Notes under the pieces: model-generated | Databases searched by the model: none | Told to the model about the DNA's origin: nothing | Seen by the model: the letters and a program-made list of their open reading frames with translations, nothing else | Source: Caulobacter sp. | GTDB lineage: Bacteria > Pseudomonadota > Alphaproteobacteria > Caulobacterales > Caulobacteraceae | DNA length: 64,000 bases | Direction of reading: 5' to 3' | Assembly (NCBI RefSeq): GCF_017744445.1 | Contig: NZ_JAGIBH010000011.1 | Location: forward strand, 205,067 to 269,066 | Program-made: the position numbers and the translations under genes | Shown here: positions 53,157 to 61,851 of the stretch, piece after piece | Layout of the letters: each line of letters opens with the position of its first letter | Numbering within the stretch: the stretch's first letter is position 1

Positions 53157-53586
53157 GTCCTTCGAAACCGCCGTGCGCCACGATGACGGCGCGCCGTGCG
53201 TCGCCGTCCAGGGCGATGTCTATATCGAGCCGAGTCGCGGGCAAACGCCCTTCGAGCCGCTGCGGCCACTCGATCAACGCAACGCCGCCGTCCAGGGCTT
53301 CGTCCAGGCCGATCTCATAGGCCTCGTCGGGGTCCGACAGGCGGTAGAGGTCGAAATGGGCCAGGGGGAAATCGGCCGTCTCGTAGAACTGCACCAGGGT
53401 GAAGGTCGGGCTGGGCACTTCTTCGTCCGGCGTCGTCAGGGCGCGGATCAGGGCGCGGGCCAGGGTCGACTTGCCGGCGCCCAGCGGGCCGGTCAGGCAT
53501 AGGGCGTCGCCGGGGCGTAGAGAAGCAGCGAGTTTGCGCCCCAGGTCCTGGGTCGCGGCCTCGTCGGGTAGGAACAAGGAAGTCAC
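53140..53586 (-). CDS. tsaE: tRNA threonylcarbamoyladenosine biosynthesis ATPase TsaE
   Basis: A 148-aa P-loop protein required with TsaB, TsaC and TsaD for t6A at position 37 of ANN-decoding tRNAs. Walker A is LTGPLGAGKSTLARAL; VPSPTFTLVQFYE and HFDLYRLSDPDEAYEIGLDE are the family motifs. GTG 53586 overlaps the stop of the upstream acyltransferase gene (GTGA). TsaE next to amgK-murU is typical of alphaproteobacteria. Confidence 0.94.
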   Translation of the reverse strand: MTSLFLPDEAATQDLGRKLAASLRPGDALCLTGPLGAGKSTLARALIRALTTPDEEVPSPTFTLVQFYETADFPLAHFDLYRLSDPDEAYEIGLDEALDGGVALIEWPQRLEGRLPATRLDIDIALDGDARRAVIVAHGGFEGRDLEF

Positions 53587-54452
53587 GTCAGTTGGCCTGT
53601 CGGATCGTTCGGCAGCTGGCGCTCCACATAGCGCTTCAGCGTCTCCGTGGCCTCTCCCGCGTCGCCGGGCAAGGCCTCGGCGTCGATCGGCGCCCCGATG
53701 ATCAGCGAAAACGGCCGGCCCTTCTTGTTCAGCAGCTCGTGGAACAGCGTGATGTCGCGCAGCTCCTTCCAGCGCTTGTCGAACAGGTGGAACAGGGTCG
53801 ACCAGGGGCCGGTCAGGTGGATCGGGACGATCGGCGCGTTGTACTTGCGGGCGATAGACACCGCCGAGGCCATCCAGGGCGGATCGGTGAGAAGGCCGTC
53901 CTCGCCCTTCACCGCCAGGCGGCCGGCCGGGAAGATCATCAGGGCGCGCTCGGCCTCCATCGCCTCGCGGGTCATCGACAGGGTCAGGCGCATGCGCTCG
54001 CGGCTGCGCTTTTCCTCGACCCACTCGACCGGGATCAGCACCTCGTCGAAGTGGCGGCACAACCGGTGGGCGTCGGCATTGGCGTAGAAGACGACGTCCG
54101 GCCGTCGAGCCTTGATGGCGTCATAGACCGCCACCCCGTCACCGATGCCGGTCGGATGGTTGCAGACCACGACGACCCGGCCGGTCGCGGGCAGGTCCTT
54201 CAGGCCCGAGACCTCGACCTTCAGCGCCAAGAGCTCGGAGACATGATCCAGCGCCGCCCGGCCGCCCAGTTGGCAGATGTGCTCGGCCATCCGCCGGGCC
54301 TTCTTATAGTCCAGCAGCCTGTAGAGTCCCGGCCGGACCAGCGGCCAGATCGCCGACGACGTGAGGCGGGGCGCGCGCTCGGCGATCAGCGTGTCGATGA
54401 TGTGGGGCTGCGGCGTCTGTCGCGCGTACCCGACGGCCGGAACATGAACCAT
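53583..54452 (-). CDS. PlsC-like 1-acyl-glycerol-phosphate acyltransferase family protein
   Basis: A 289-aa protein with an acyltransferase domain: the HX4D motif is NHPTGIGDGV (about 118) and the second block is LMIFPAGRLAVKG (about 185), where PlsC has FPEGT. A substrate pocket motif NAPIVPIHLTGP follows. No obvious membrane helix beyond a weak N-terminal amphipathic stretch. It may act on lysophospholipids or ornithine lipids; substrate unknown. It starts the overlapping gene chain that continues tsaE-amgK-murU-addB-addA. Confidence 0.85.
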   Translation of the reverse strand: MVHVPAVGYARQTPQPHIIDTLIAERAPRLTSSAIWPLVRPGLYRLLDYKKARRMAEHICQLGGRAALDHVSELLALKVEVSGLKDLPATGRVVVVCNHPTGIGDGVAVYDAIKARRPDVVFYANADAHRLCRHFDEVLIPVEWVEEKRSRERMRLTLSMTREAMEAERALMIFPAGRLAVKGEDGLLTDPPWMASAVSIARKYNAPIVPIHLTGPWSTLFHLFDKRWKELRDITLFHELLNKKGRPFSLIIGAPIDAEALPGDAGEATETLKRYVERQLPNDPTGQLT

Positions 54453-54548
54453 CTTAGGAGCTTAGGCTGCGTCGCCGGGCCTGTCAGCATGAGGGTGACG
54501 CATGGGCGGGCTTCCCTTGGCGACCCTCACGCGCTAACCGCACTGGCG

Positions 54549-55667
54549 ATGCCGACTTCCCTTCGCACCGCCTATCGCGAGCGCCTGGCCCAGGGCGAGA
54601 TCAAGCCCGATGTGGCTCAGGCCGCCGCCGTCGAGGCGCTGTCGCGGCTGGAGGCCGACCTGGACAATGCCGGCGAGCCCGGATTCTCGCTGTTCGGCCG
54701 CAAGCCCAAGAGCCAGCGGGGCGTCTACCTGTGGGGACCGGTCGGGCGCGGCAAGTCCATGCTGATGGACCTGTTCTTCGACAGCGCCCCGGTCACAAAG
54801 AAGCGCCGCATCCACTTCCACGCCTTCATGGCCGAGGTACATGCCGACATCGACGCCTGGCGCAAGGGCGACGCGGCGGCGCGCAAGGCGCGCTTTGGCC
54901 AGCACAAGGGCGACGACCCCATCGCGCCGACCGCCGAGCTGATCGCCCAGAATGCCCGCCTGCTGTGCTTCGACGAGCTGCAGGTCACCGACATCGCCGA
55001 CGCCATGATCCTGGGTCGGTTGTTCGAGGCCCTGTTCGCGCGGGGCGTCACCCTGGTGGCCACCTCGAACCGGCCGCCGGACGACCTCTATAAGGACGGC
55101 CTCAACCGCCAGCTCTTCACGCCGTTCATCGCCATGCTGAAGGAGGCGATGGACATCGTCGCCATCCGGGGGCCGGTCGACTTCCGCCTGGACCGCCTGC
55201 GCGCGGCCCGCACCTGGCTGGCCCCGAACGACAAGGCCAATCAGGCCGAGTTCGAGCGGCTATGGGCCGACATGCTGGACGGCGCGGCCGAGACCGGCGC
55301 GACGCTGGAGGTGCTGGGCCGCAAGATGCGCCTGCCGCGCGCCGCCGGCGGGATGCTGCGCTCGTCGTTCGCCAGCCTGTGCCAGCAGGCGCTGGGCCCG
55401 CAGGACTACCTGGCCGTGGCCGAGCGCTTCCACACCATCTTCCTGGAAGACATCCCGATGCTGTCGCCGGCCCGGCGCGACGCGGCCAAGCGCTTCAACA
55501 CCCTTATTGACGCGCTTTACGAGGCCGACGCCAAGCTGGTGGCCCTGGCTGACGCCGAGCCCGAGGCGCTGTATCCCGAAGGCGACGGGGCCTTCGAGTT
55601 CGAGCGCACGGTCTCGCGCCTGCAGGAGATGCGGTCGGCCGACTATGTGGCCCGCGTTCGCGACTAG
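54549..55667 (+). CDS. zapE: cell division protein ZapE (AFG1-like ATPase)
   Basis: A 372-aa AAA-type ATPase. Walker A is GPVGRGKSMLMDLFF (about 62), Walker B is LLCFDELQVTDIADAMI, and sensor 1 is LVATSNRPPDDLYKDGL with the following RQLFTPFI. ZapE associates with the division ring late in cytokinesis in E. coli and resembles mitochondrial AFG1. ATG 54549 fits the family start (TSLRTAYRERLAQG); the long upstream frame is antisense to the acyltransferase. It is monocistronic. Confidence 0.92.
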   Translation: MPTSLRTAYRERLAQGEIKPDVAQAAAVEALSRLEADLDNAGEPGFSLFGRKPKSQRGVYLWGPVGRGKSMLMDLFFDSAPVTKKRRIHFHAFMAEVHADIDAWRKGDAAARKARFGQHKGDDPIAPTAELIAQNARLLCFDELQVTDIADAMILGRLFEALFARGVTLVATSNRPPDDLYKDGLNRQLFTPFIAMLKEAMDIVAIRGPVDFRLDRLRAARTWLAPNDKANQAEFERLWADMLDGAAETGATLEVLGRKMRLPRAAGGMLRSSFASLCQQALGPQDYLAVAERFHTIFLEDIPMLSPARRDAAKRFNTLIDALYEADAKLVALADAEPEALYPEGDGAFEFERTVSRLQEMRSADYVARVRD

Positions 55668-56039
55668 CTACTCGCAGCGCACCGAGAAGACGCTGCTGGC
55701 GCCCTTCTTGTCGGTCCGCACGAAGCGGATGCAGGCCCTGACGGTCTTGCCCAGCTTCATCACGACCTGGCCGCCGTCTTCATAGCCGCAGACCAGGTGC
55801 GGGACGCGGCCAGCCTTGTGGATGTCGCCGAGCATCCAGTAGGTGCGCAGCAGGCCGTTCTTTTCCTTGCCCTCTTCGGGGCGCAGTTCGACCATGCCTT
55901 CCGGCGGGCCGTCGAACAGCGAGGCGGCGTTCAGCGCCTTGCTCTTCTGCGACGCGGGGCAGGACATCTGCACCGCGTGGGCGGCGGTGGCGGTCATCAT
56001 CGTCCCGACCGCGATCATCGACAGCAGATAACGGCGCAT
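55668..56039 (-). CDS. small secreted protein, STY0301-like
   Basis: A 123-aa exported protein. MRRYLLSMIAVGTMMTATAAHA is a Sec signal. The mature part has two likely disulfides (Cys in MSCPAS, VCGYED, ACIRF, RCE) and the phrase SLFDGPPEGMVELRPEE, which resembles the STY0301 family of unknown function. Its stop abuts the zapE stop (convergent, 0 bp gap). Assignment is by pattern only. Confidence 0.72.
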   Translation of the reverse strand: MRRYLLSMIAVGTMMTATAAHAVQMSCPASQKSKALNAASLFDGPPEGMVELRPEEGKEKNGLLRTYWMLGDIHKAGRVPHLVCGYEDGGQVVMKLGKTVRACIRFVRTDKKGASSVFSVRCE

Positions 56040-56112
56040 GGATCCTCCCCAGGTTTTGCGACCACCTTTGGTAGGCCTTGTTTCCGCCCAGCGCGACCCT
56101 TAGTCGACGAAC

Positions 56113-56697
56113 ATGACCGTCAAAGATCGCATCCGCGTTCGCGAGACCAAGCTGCTCTCCGACAACTGGTACGTCCTGAAGACGACGGCCTTCGACTGGA
56201 AGCGCCGCGACGGGACTTGGCAGACCCAGCATCGCGAGCACTACGACCGCGGAAACGGTGCGGTGCTGCTGCCTTACAATCTGGAAAACCGCACGGTGCT
56301 GCTGGTGAAGCAGTTCCGCTATCCGGCCTTCGTCAACGACTATGACGACCTGCTGATCGAGGCGGCCGCCGGCCTGCTGGACGACGCCGCGCCCGAGGTG
56401 CGCATCCGGGCCGAGGTCGAGGAAGAGCTGGGCTATCGCCTGGGCGAGGTCCGCAAGGTGTTCGAGGCCTTCATGAGCCCGGGCTCGGTGACCGAGATCC
56501 TGCACTTCTTCGTGGCCGAGTATGACGCTTCCATGCGGATCGGCGACGGCGGCGGCCATCGCGACGAGGGCGAGGACATCGAGGTGCTGGAGGTGGGCAT
56601 CGACGAGACCCTGGCCATGATCGCTGACGGCCGCATCCGCGACGCCAAGACCATCATGTTGCTGCAGCACCTGGCCCTGACGGCCTTTCGCGCCTAG
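56113..56697 (+). CDS. nudK: NUDIX hydrolase, NudK-like GDP-mannose pyrophosphatase
   Basis: A 194-aa NUDIX protein very like E. coli NudK in order: REHYDRGNGAVLLPYN, LLVKQFRYPAFVNDYDDLLIEAAAGLLDD, FEAFMSPGSVTEILHFFVAEYD and EDIEVLEVGIDETLAMI. The NUDIX box (AGLLDDAAPEVRIRAEVEEELGY) has the NudK spacing, but Ala replaces the first Glu. The EVEEE metal ligands are intact, so activity is likely. It probably hydrolyses GDP-mannose or another nucleotide sugar. Its stop shares CTAG with the convergent kinase gene. Confidence 0.88.
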   Translation: MTVKDRIRVRETKLLSDNWYVLKTTAFDWKRRDGTWQTQHREHYDRGNGAVLLPYNLENRTVLLVKQFRYPAFVNDYDDLLIEAAAGLLDDAAPEVRIRAEVEEELGYRLGEVRKVFEAFMSPGSVTEILHFFVAEYDASMRIGDGGGHRDEGEDIEVLEVGIDETLAMIADGRIRDAKTIMLLQHLALTAFRA

Positions 56698-58133
56698 CCG
56701 AAGACGCGGTCCAGCGGCACGTTGAACCGGACCGCGAGACCGCTCTCGCCATAGTCGGCGGCGATGGTCCCGTGCAGTTCGCCAGTGATGCTGCGCTCGA
56801 TCAGACGCGAACCGAAGCCGCGGCGGTCCGGTGGAGCGGCGGGCGGGCCGCCGCTTTCGCGCCATTCGAAGTCCAGGCCGCCGGTCTCGCTGACCGACCA
56901 GCTCAGCAGCAGCCGGCCGGCCGTCGACAGCGCGCCGTACTTGGCGGCGTTGGTGGCCAGTTCGTGGAACACCATGCCCAGCGACAGGGCCACGCGCGCG
57001 GGCAGGTGGACGTCCGGCCCCTCCATGCGGATGCGCTCGTCGCCATAGGGCCCCAGCTCCTGGTTCAGGATCTGGCGCAGGCCCGCGCCCTCCCAGCGGC
57101 TGTCGGTCAGGGCGTTGTGGGTCTGGGATAGGGCCAGCAGCCGCGCCTCGAAGGCGCCGGCGAAGCGGTCGGGATCGGCCGCGCCGCGCAGGGTCTGCTG
57201 GGCGATGGCCTGCACCGTGGCCAGGGTGTTCTTCACGCGGTGGTTCAGCTCGTCCATCAGGAGGCGCTGGCGCTGGTTGGCCACGACCCGGTCGGTCATG
57301 TCCGAGCCCTCGACGAACACGCCGGAGATCGAGCCGTCGTCCTCGATGATCGGCTGGTAGAGGAAGTCGAGGAAGCGCTCCTCCAGGGTCTCGCCGGGCT
57401 GGCGCGCCAGCATGACCGGCACGTCGCGGCCGATGAACGGCTCGCCCGTGCGGCGCACATCGTCCAGCAGCTGGATGAAGCCCTGTTCGCGGATCTCCGG
57501 CAGCGCCTCCTCCAGCGGCTTGCCGACGATGTCGCGCCGGCCGATCAGCCGCAGATAGCTCTCGTTGGCGAAGTCGAAGACATGGTCGGGGCCGCGCAGC
57601 ACGGCCACGAAGCTGGGCGCCTTCATGAAGAGGCGGCGGATCTGGACGCTCTGGGACTGCAGAGTCTCGACGCGGCGCAGCACGGAGTCGCCCAGCATGG
57701 CGGTGGTTGGCGGCGCCTCGGGGCGGAAAGCCTCGTCCTTCAGCCGGCGAAGGTCGGTGATGTCCTGGGTATTCTGCAGCACGAAGCCGTCGCCGTTCGA
57801 GCCCGGAACCCAGGTATGGGTGCAGCTCCAGTAGCGATCCTCGAAGCCGCCGCCGGCTTCCAGCGAGCGAGGAATGGCGTAGTGCAGTACCGCGATGACG
57901 TCGGTCGCGCGGGTGTCGCGGGTGCGCTCAAAGGACTCTTCAAGCAGACGCCGGCTCTCGCCTTCGGACGGAAAGGCGTCGAAGACGTAGCGGCCCTGCA
58001 TTTCCTCGCGGGGCCGGCCCGTCGCCTCGATATAGGCCTGGTTCATCTCGACGATGACCAGCTGCTGATCCATCAGCATGTAGGGCGTCGAGATCCGGTC
58101 GAACACCGCTCTGAAATCGATCGGGCTGTTCAT
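56694..58133 (-). CDS. PAS-PAS HWE-type sensor histidine kinase
   Basis: A 479-aa soluble kinase. Two PAS domains (about 10-130 and 150-270; the second with RLIGRRDIVGKPLEEALPE) precede a HisKA_2/HWE kinase with DELNHRVKNTLATVQAIAQQTLRG (His about 293) and an ATPase with VFHELATNAAKYGAL and RRGFGSRLIE. No receiver or membrane helix. HWE kinases of this form feed the GSR or single-domain regulators. A consensus SigT promoter lies directly upstream, so the kinase is probably itself a GSR member. Confidence 0.92.
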   Translation of the reverse strand: MNSPIDFRAVFDRISTPYMLMDQQLVIVEMNQAYIEATGRPREEMQGRYVFDAFPSEGESRRLLEESFERTRDTRATDVIAVLHYAIPRSLEAGGGFEDRYWSCTHTWVPGSNGDGFVLQNTQDITDLRRLKDEAFRPEAPPTTAMLGDSVLRRVETLQSQSVQIRRLFMKAPSFVAVLRGPDHVFDFANESYLRLIGRRDIVGKPLEEALPEIREQGFIQLLDDVRRTGEPFIGRDVPVMLARQPGETLEERFLDFLYQPIIEDDGSISGVFVEGSDMTDRVVANQRQRLLMDELNHRVKNTLATVQAIAQQTLRGAADPDRFAGAFEARLLALSQTHNALTDSRWEGAGLRQILNQELGPYGDERIRMEGPDVHLPARVALSLGMVFHELATNAAKYGALSTAGRLLLSWSVSETGGLDFEWRESGGPPAAPPDRRGFGSRLIERSITGELHGTIAADYGESGLAVRFNVPLDRVFG

Positions 58134-58169
58134 GCGCGGATCGTGCTTCCCCCTAAAGCGACTGATCGT

Positions 58170-58195
58170 AACGCAACCTTGGCATTAGAGGTTCC
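58170..58195 (-). promoter_or_regulatory. SigT (EcfG) promoter of the 56.7-kb HWE kinase
   Basis: Minus strand: GGAAC (58195-58191), 17-base spacer, CGTT (58173-58170). Exact consensus, predicted leader about 29 nt. Confidence 0.72.
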
Positions 58196-58247
58196 TTAAC
58201 CTACCCGGAGCGGGACTGAGAACGTTTCTCAACAAAGCTCCGTTTAA

Positions 58248-58275
58248 TTGACACCCCCGCCTTCGCGCTTAAAAG
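58248..58275 (+). promoter_or_regulatory. candidate housekeeping promoter of sdhCDAB
   Basis: TTGACA (58248-58253), 16-base spacer, TAAAAG (58270-58275), about 41 bp before sdhC. Confidence 0.5.
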
Positions 58276-58315
58276 CGTCCCGCAACGCACAAAGGCTACT
58301 GAGGTTGGACCTCCC

Positions 58316-58723
58316 ATGACCGACACGAGCCGGGGGCTGCCTGAGCGCCCGATGTCGCCGCACCTGCAGGTATGGCGCTGGCATATCACCATGGCCTGCT
58401 CGATCCTGCACCGCGGCTGCGTCGTCGGCCTGTGGGTCGGCGCCGTGATCCTGGCGGGCTGGGCCGCGGCCCTGGCCGCCGGCCCCGACGCCTATGCCGG
58501 CTACCTGGCCGTGATCGGCTCGCCGATCGGCAAGCTGGTCCTGCTGGGCGAGACCTTCGCGGTGTTCTTCAACGTCGCCTACACCATCCGCCAGACCTTC
58601 TGGGATGCGGGCAAGGGCTTCGCCCCGCGCATCGCCGACATGACCGGCGCCATGGCGATCGCCTTCGCGGTCGTGGCGACGATCGTCACCTGGGTCATCG
58701 CCGGCGCGAACGGAGCGTTCTGA
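58316..58723 (+). CDS. sdhC: succinate dehydrogenase cytochrome b556 subunit
   Basis: A 135-aa membrane anchor with three hydrophobic helices (about 30-50, 66-88, 109-130). [30 protein letters not shown] holds the quinone-site and the heme His (SILHR). It anchors the catalytic subunits and donates a heme b ligand in complex II. It heads sdhCDAB; sdhD begins with a TGATG 1-nt overlap. Confidence 0.95.
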   Translation: MTDTSRGLPERPMSPHLQVWRWHITMACSILHRGCVVGLWVGAVILAGWAAALAAGPDAYAGYLAVIGSPIGKLVLLGETFAVFFNVAYTIRQTFWDAGKGFAPRIADMTGAMAIAFAVVATIVTWVIAGANGAF

Positions 58724-59145
58724 TGAGCAGCAACAAGGACCTCTTCCAGCCCCGCCAGTTCCGCACGCCGCTGTCGCGCGCCCGGGGCATGGGCTCGGCG
58801 CACCACGGCGTCAGCCACTTCATCACCGAGCGCGTCTCGGGCCTGGCCTTCGCGCCGCTGACCGTCTGGGGCGTCTACAGCGCCCTGAAGCTGATCGGCG
58901 CCGACCAACACACGGTCGCGACCTGGATCGGCCAGCCGGTGAACGCCGTGCTGCTGGGCCTGCTGCTGATCTCGGCCCTGGTGCACCTGCAAGGCGCCGT
59001 CCAGGTGGTGATCGAAGACTATATCTACCGCTTCACGACCAAGTCCGCCCTGGTGATCGGCAACCTGTTCGTCTGCGTGCTGGCCGGCGCCGTGGGGATC
59101 TTCTCGATCCTAAAGGTCGCCCTGACCGTGACCGGAGCCCATTGA
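58723..59145 (+). CDS. sdhD: succinate dehydrogenase membrane anchor subunit
   Basis: A 140-aa anchor with three helices (about 43-63, 69-93, 109-133). [23 protein letters not shown] and [17 protein letters not shown] contain the second heme/quinone-site residues (His in LVHLQ, Asp in EDYI). ATG 58723 overlaps the sdhC stop as TGATG. Its own stop overlaps the sdhA start the same way, so all three are tightly coupled. Confidence 0.94.
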   Translation: MSSNKDLFQPRQFRTPLSRARGMGSAHHGVSHFITERVSGLAFAPLTVWGVYSALKLIGADQHTVATWIGQPVNAVLLGLLLISALVHLQGAVQVVIEDYIYRFTTKSALVIGNLFVCVLAGAVGIFSILKVALTVTGAH

Positions 59146-60932
59146 TGTCGGCCTACAAGTTCATCGACCACAAGTTCGACGTCGTCGTCATCGGCGCCGG
59201 CGGCTCGGGCCTCCGCGCTGCTCTCGGCTGCGCCCAGGCCGGTCTCAAGACCGCCTGCATCACCAAGGTGTTCCCGACCCGCAGCCACACCGTGGCGGCG
59301 CAGGGCGGCATCTCGGCCTCGCTGGGCAATATGGGCCAGGACGACTGGCGCTGGCACATGTTCGACACCGTCAAGGGTTCGGACTGGCTGGGCGACCAGG
59401 ACGCCATCGAGTACCTGACCCGCAACGCTCCGGCGGCGGTCTATGAGCTCGAGCACTGGGGTGTGCCCTTCTCGCGCACCGAGGACGGCAAGATCTATCA
59501 GCGCGCCTTCGGCGGCATGACCAAGAACTACGGCGAAGGCCCGATCCAGCGCACCTGCGCGGCGGCCGACCGCACCGGTCACGCCATGCTGCACACGATG
59601 TACGGCCAGTCGCTGGCCCACGACACCGAGTTCTTCATCGAGTACTTCGCGCTCGACCTGATCATGGACGACGGCGTCTGCCGCGGCGTGACGGCGTGGA
59701 AGCTGGACGACGGCACCCTGCATCGCTTCCAGGCCCAGCAGGTGATCCTGGCCACCGGCGGCTACGGCCGCGCCTACTTCTCGGCCACCTCGGCCCACAC
59801 CTGCACGGGCGACGGCAACGCCATGGCGCTGCGCGCCGGCCTGCCGCTGCAGGACATGGAATTCGTGCAGTTCCACCCCACCGGCATCTACGGCGCCGGC
59901 TGCCTGATCACCGAAGGCGCCCGCGGCGAAGGCGGCTACCTGACCAACTCGGAAGGCGAGCGCTTCATGGAGCGCTACGCCCCGTCGGTGAAGGACCTGG
60001 CGCCTCGCGACATGGTCAGCCGCGCGATGACCATCGAGATCCGCGAAGGTCGCGGCGTGGGCCCGAACAAGGACCACATCTTCCTGCACCTGGATCACCT
60101 GGATCCCAAGATCCTGCACGAGCGCCTGCCGGGCATCTCGGAGACGGCGAAGGTGTTCGCCGGCGTCGACGTGACCAAGGCCCCGATCCCGGTGCTGCCG
60201 ACCGTCCACTACAACATGGGCGGCATCCCGACGAACTTCCACGGCGAAGTCGTCACCAAGTCGGGCGACAACCCCGACCAGGTGATCCCGGGCCTGATGG
60301 CCGTGGGCGAAGCCGCCTGCGTGTCGGTGCACGGCGCCAACCGCCTGGGCTCCAACTCGCTGATCGACCTCGTGGTCTTCGGCCGCGCCGCGGCCCTGCG
60401 CTGCGCCGAGATCCTCAAGCCGGGCGCCAAGCAGCCGGAACTGAAGGACGCCTGGACCGAAGCCCACGTCGCCCGCTTCGACAAGTTCCGCAACGCCTCG
60501 GGCTCGACCCCGACCGCCGACCTGCGCCTCGAAATGCAGAAGGCCATGCAGGAAGACGCCGCGGTGTTCCGCACCGGCGAAAGCCTGGACAGCGGCGTCT
60601 CGCGCCTGCAGGCCGTCTGGGACAAGCGCGGCGACGTCAAGGTCAGCGACCGTGGCCTGGTCTGGAACACCGACCTGATGGAAACCCTGGAGTTCGACAA
60701 CCTGATCGGTCAGGCCGTCGTGACGGTGAACGGCGCGGCCAACCGCACCGAAAGCCGCGGCGCCCACGCCCGCGAGGACTTCTCGGACCGCAACGACACC
60801 GAGTGGATGAAGCACACCCTGGCGTGGCTCGACCTGGACACCGGCAAGGTGAAGATCGATTACCGCCCGGTCCACAGCTACACCATGTCGGACGACATCG
60901 CTTACATCCCGCCGAAGCAACGGGTCTACTGA
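59145..60932 (+). CDS. sdhA: succinate dehydrogenase flavoprotein subunit
   Basis: A 595-aa catalytic subunit oxidising succinate to fumarate. The FAD fold is [16 protein letters not shown], the covalent flavin His is in [34 protein letters not shown] lies in the active site, and [23 protein letters not shown] is the capping region. ATG 59145 (MSAYKF) is taken over the in-frame TTG 59142 because of the TGATG overlap with sdhD. Confidence 0.97.
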   Translation: MSAYKFIDHKFDVVVIGAGGSGLRAALGCAQAGLKTACITKVFPTRSHTVAAQGGISASLGNMGQDDWRWHMFDTVKGSDWLGDQDAIEYLTRNAPAAVYELEHWGVPFSRTEDGKIYQRAFGGMTKNYGEGPIQRTCAAADRTGHAMLHTMYGQSLAHDTEFFIEYFALDLIMDDGVCRGVTAWKLDDGTLHRFQAQQVILATGGYGRAYFSATSAHTCTGDGNAMALRAGLPLQDMEFVQFHPTGIYGAGCLITEGARGEGGYLTNSEGERFMERYAPSVKDLAPRDMVSRAMTIEIREGRGVGPNKDHIFLHLDHLDPKILHERLPGISETAKVFAGVDVTKAPIPVLPTVHYNMGGIPTNFHGEVVTKSGDNPDQVIPGLMAVGEAACVSVHGANRLGSNSLIDLVVFGRAAALRCAEILKPGAKQPELKDAWTEAHVARFDKFRNASGSTPTADLRLEMQKAMQEDAAVFRTGESLDSGVSRLQAVWDKRGDVKVSDRGLVWNTDLMETLEFDNLIGQAVVTVNGAANRTESRGAHAREDFSDRNDTEWMKHTLAWLDLDTGKVKIDYRPVHSYTMSDDIAYIPPKQRVY

Positions 60933-60939
60933 GGGTACG

Positions 60940-61722
60940 ATGGTCGAACTCGCACTCCCCAAGAACTCGCAGGTCAAGTCGGGCAAGCATTGGCCCGCTC
61001 CGGCCGGCGCCAAGAAGGTCAAGACCTTCAAGATCTACCGCTACGATCCGGAAGCGGGCGGCAACCCGCGTTGGGATACCTACGACGTCGACATGGACGC
61101 CGTGGGCCCGATGGTCCTCGACGCCCTGCTCTATATCAAGAACACCATCGACCCGACCCTGGCCTTCCGCCGGTCGTGCCGGGAAGGCGTCTGCGGCTCG
61201 TGCTCGATGAACATCGGCGGCCGCAACACCCTGGCCTGTACGCATGGCTGGGCTGAAGTCCCGGGCAAGGTCGTCCAGATCAGCCCGCTGCCGCACCTGC
61301 CGGTGGTCAAGGACCTGATTCCGGACCTGACGCTGTTCTACGCCCAGTACGCCTCGATCGAGCCCTGGCTGCATACCGACACGCCCGAGCCGCAGACCGA
61401 GTGGAAGCAATCTCCCAAGGACCGTGAAAAGCTCGACGGCCTGTACGAGTGCATCCTGTGCGCCTGCTGCTCGACCTCGTGCCCCAGCTACTGGTGGAAC
61501 GGCGACAAGTATCTGGGCCCGGCGGCCCTGCTGCACGCCTATCGCTGGCTGATCGACAGCCGCGACGAAGCGACCGGCGACCGCCTGGATGCGCTTGAGG
61601 ATCCCTTCAAGCTGTATCGCTGCCACACGATCATGAACTGCGCCCAGGTCTGCCCCAAGGGTCTGAACCCGGCCAAGGCCATCGCCGAGATCAAGAAGAT
61701 GATGGTCGAGCGCGTCGTCTGA
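60940..61722 (+). CDS. sdhB: succinate dehydrogenase iron-sulfur subunit
   Basis: A 260-aa electron carrier. The 2Fe-2S cluster is held by [16 protein letters not shown] with a further Cys in LACTHG; the 4Fe-4S by [17 protein letters not shown] and the 3Fe-4S by [17 protein letters not shown]. Length and motifs are standard. It begins 7 bp after sdhA and is followed by a good terminator. Confidence 0.97.
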   Translation: MVELALPKNSQVKSGKHWPAPAGAKKVKTFKIYRYDPEAGGNPRWDTYDVDMDAVGPMVLDALLYIKNTIDPTLAFRRSCREGVCGSCSMNIGGRNTLACTHGWAEVPGKVVQISPLPHLPVVKDLIPDLTLFYAQYASIEPWLHTDTPEPQTEWKQSPKDREKLDGLYECILCACCSTSCPSYWWNGDKYLGPAALLHAYRWLIDSRDEATGDRLDALEDPFKLYRCHTIMNCAQVCPKGLNPAKAIAEIKKMMVERVV

Positions 61723-61745
61723 CGGGCTCTCTATAAAGACAAACG

Positions 61746-61777
61746 CGGGGCGGCTTCGGAAACGAGCCGCCCCGTTC
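61746..61777 (+). terminator. intrinsic terminator after sdhCDAB
   Basis: Ten-base-pair stem CGGGGCGGCT / AGCCGCCCCG with a 9-nt loop, followed by TTCT, 23 bp after the sdhB stop. Confidence 0.78.
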
Positions 61778-61851
61778 TATATGCGGCCTTAGCGAAGGCG
61801 CTTGCCAATAGGTGACGCCGGCGTCATTTTTGACGAAATGGGAGGGCGTCG

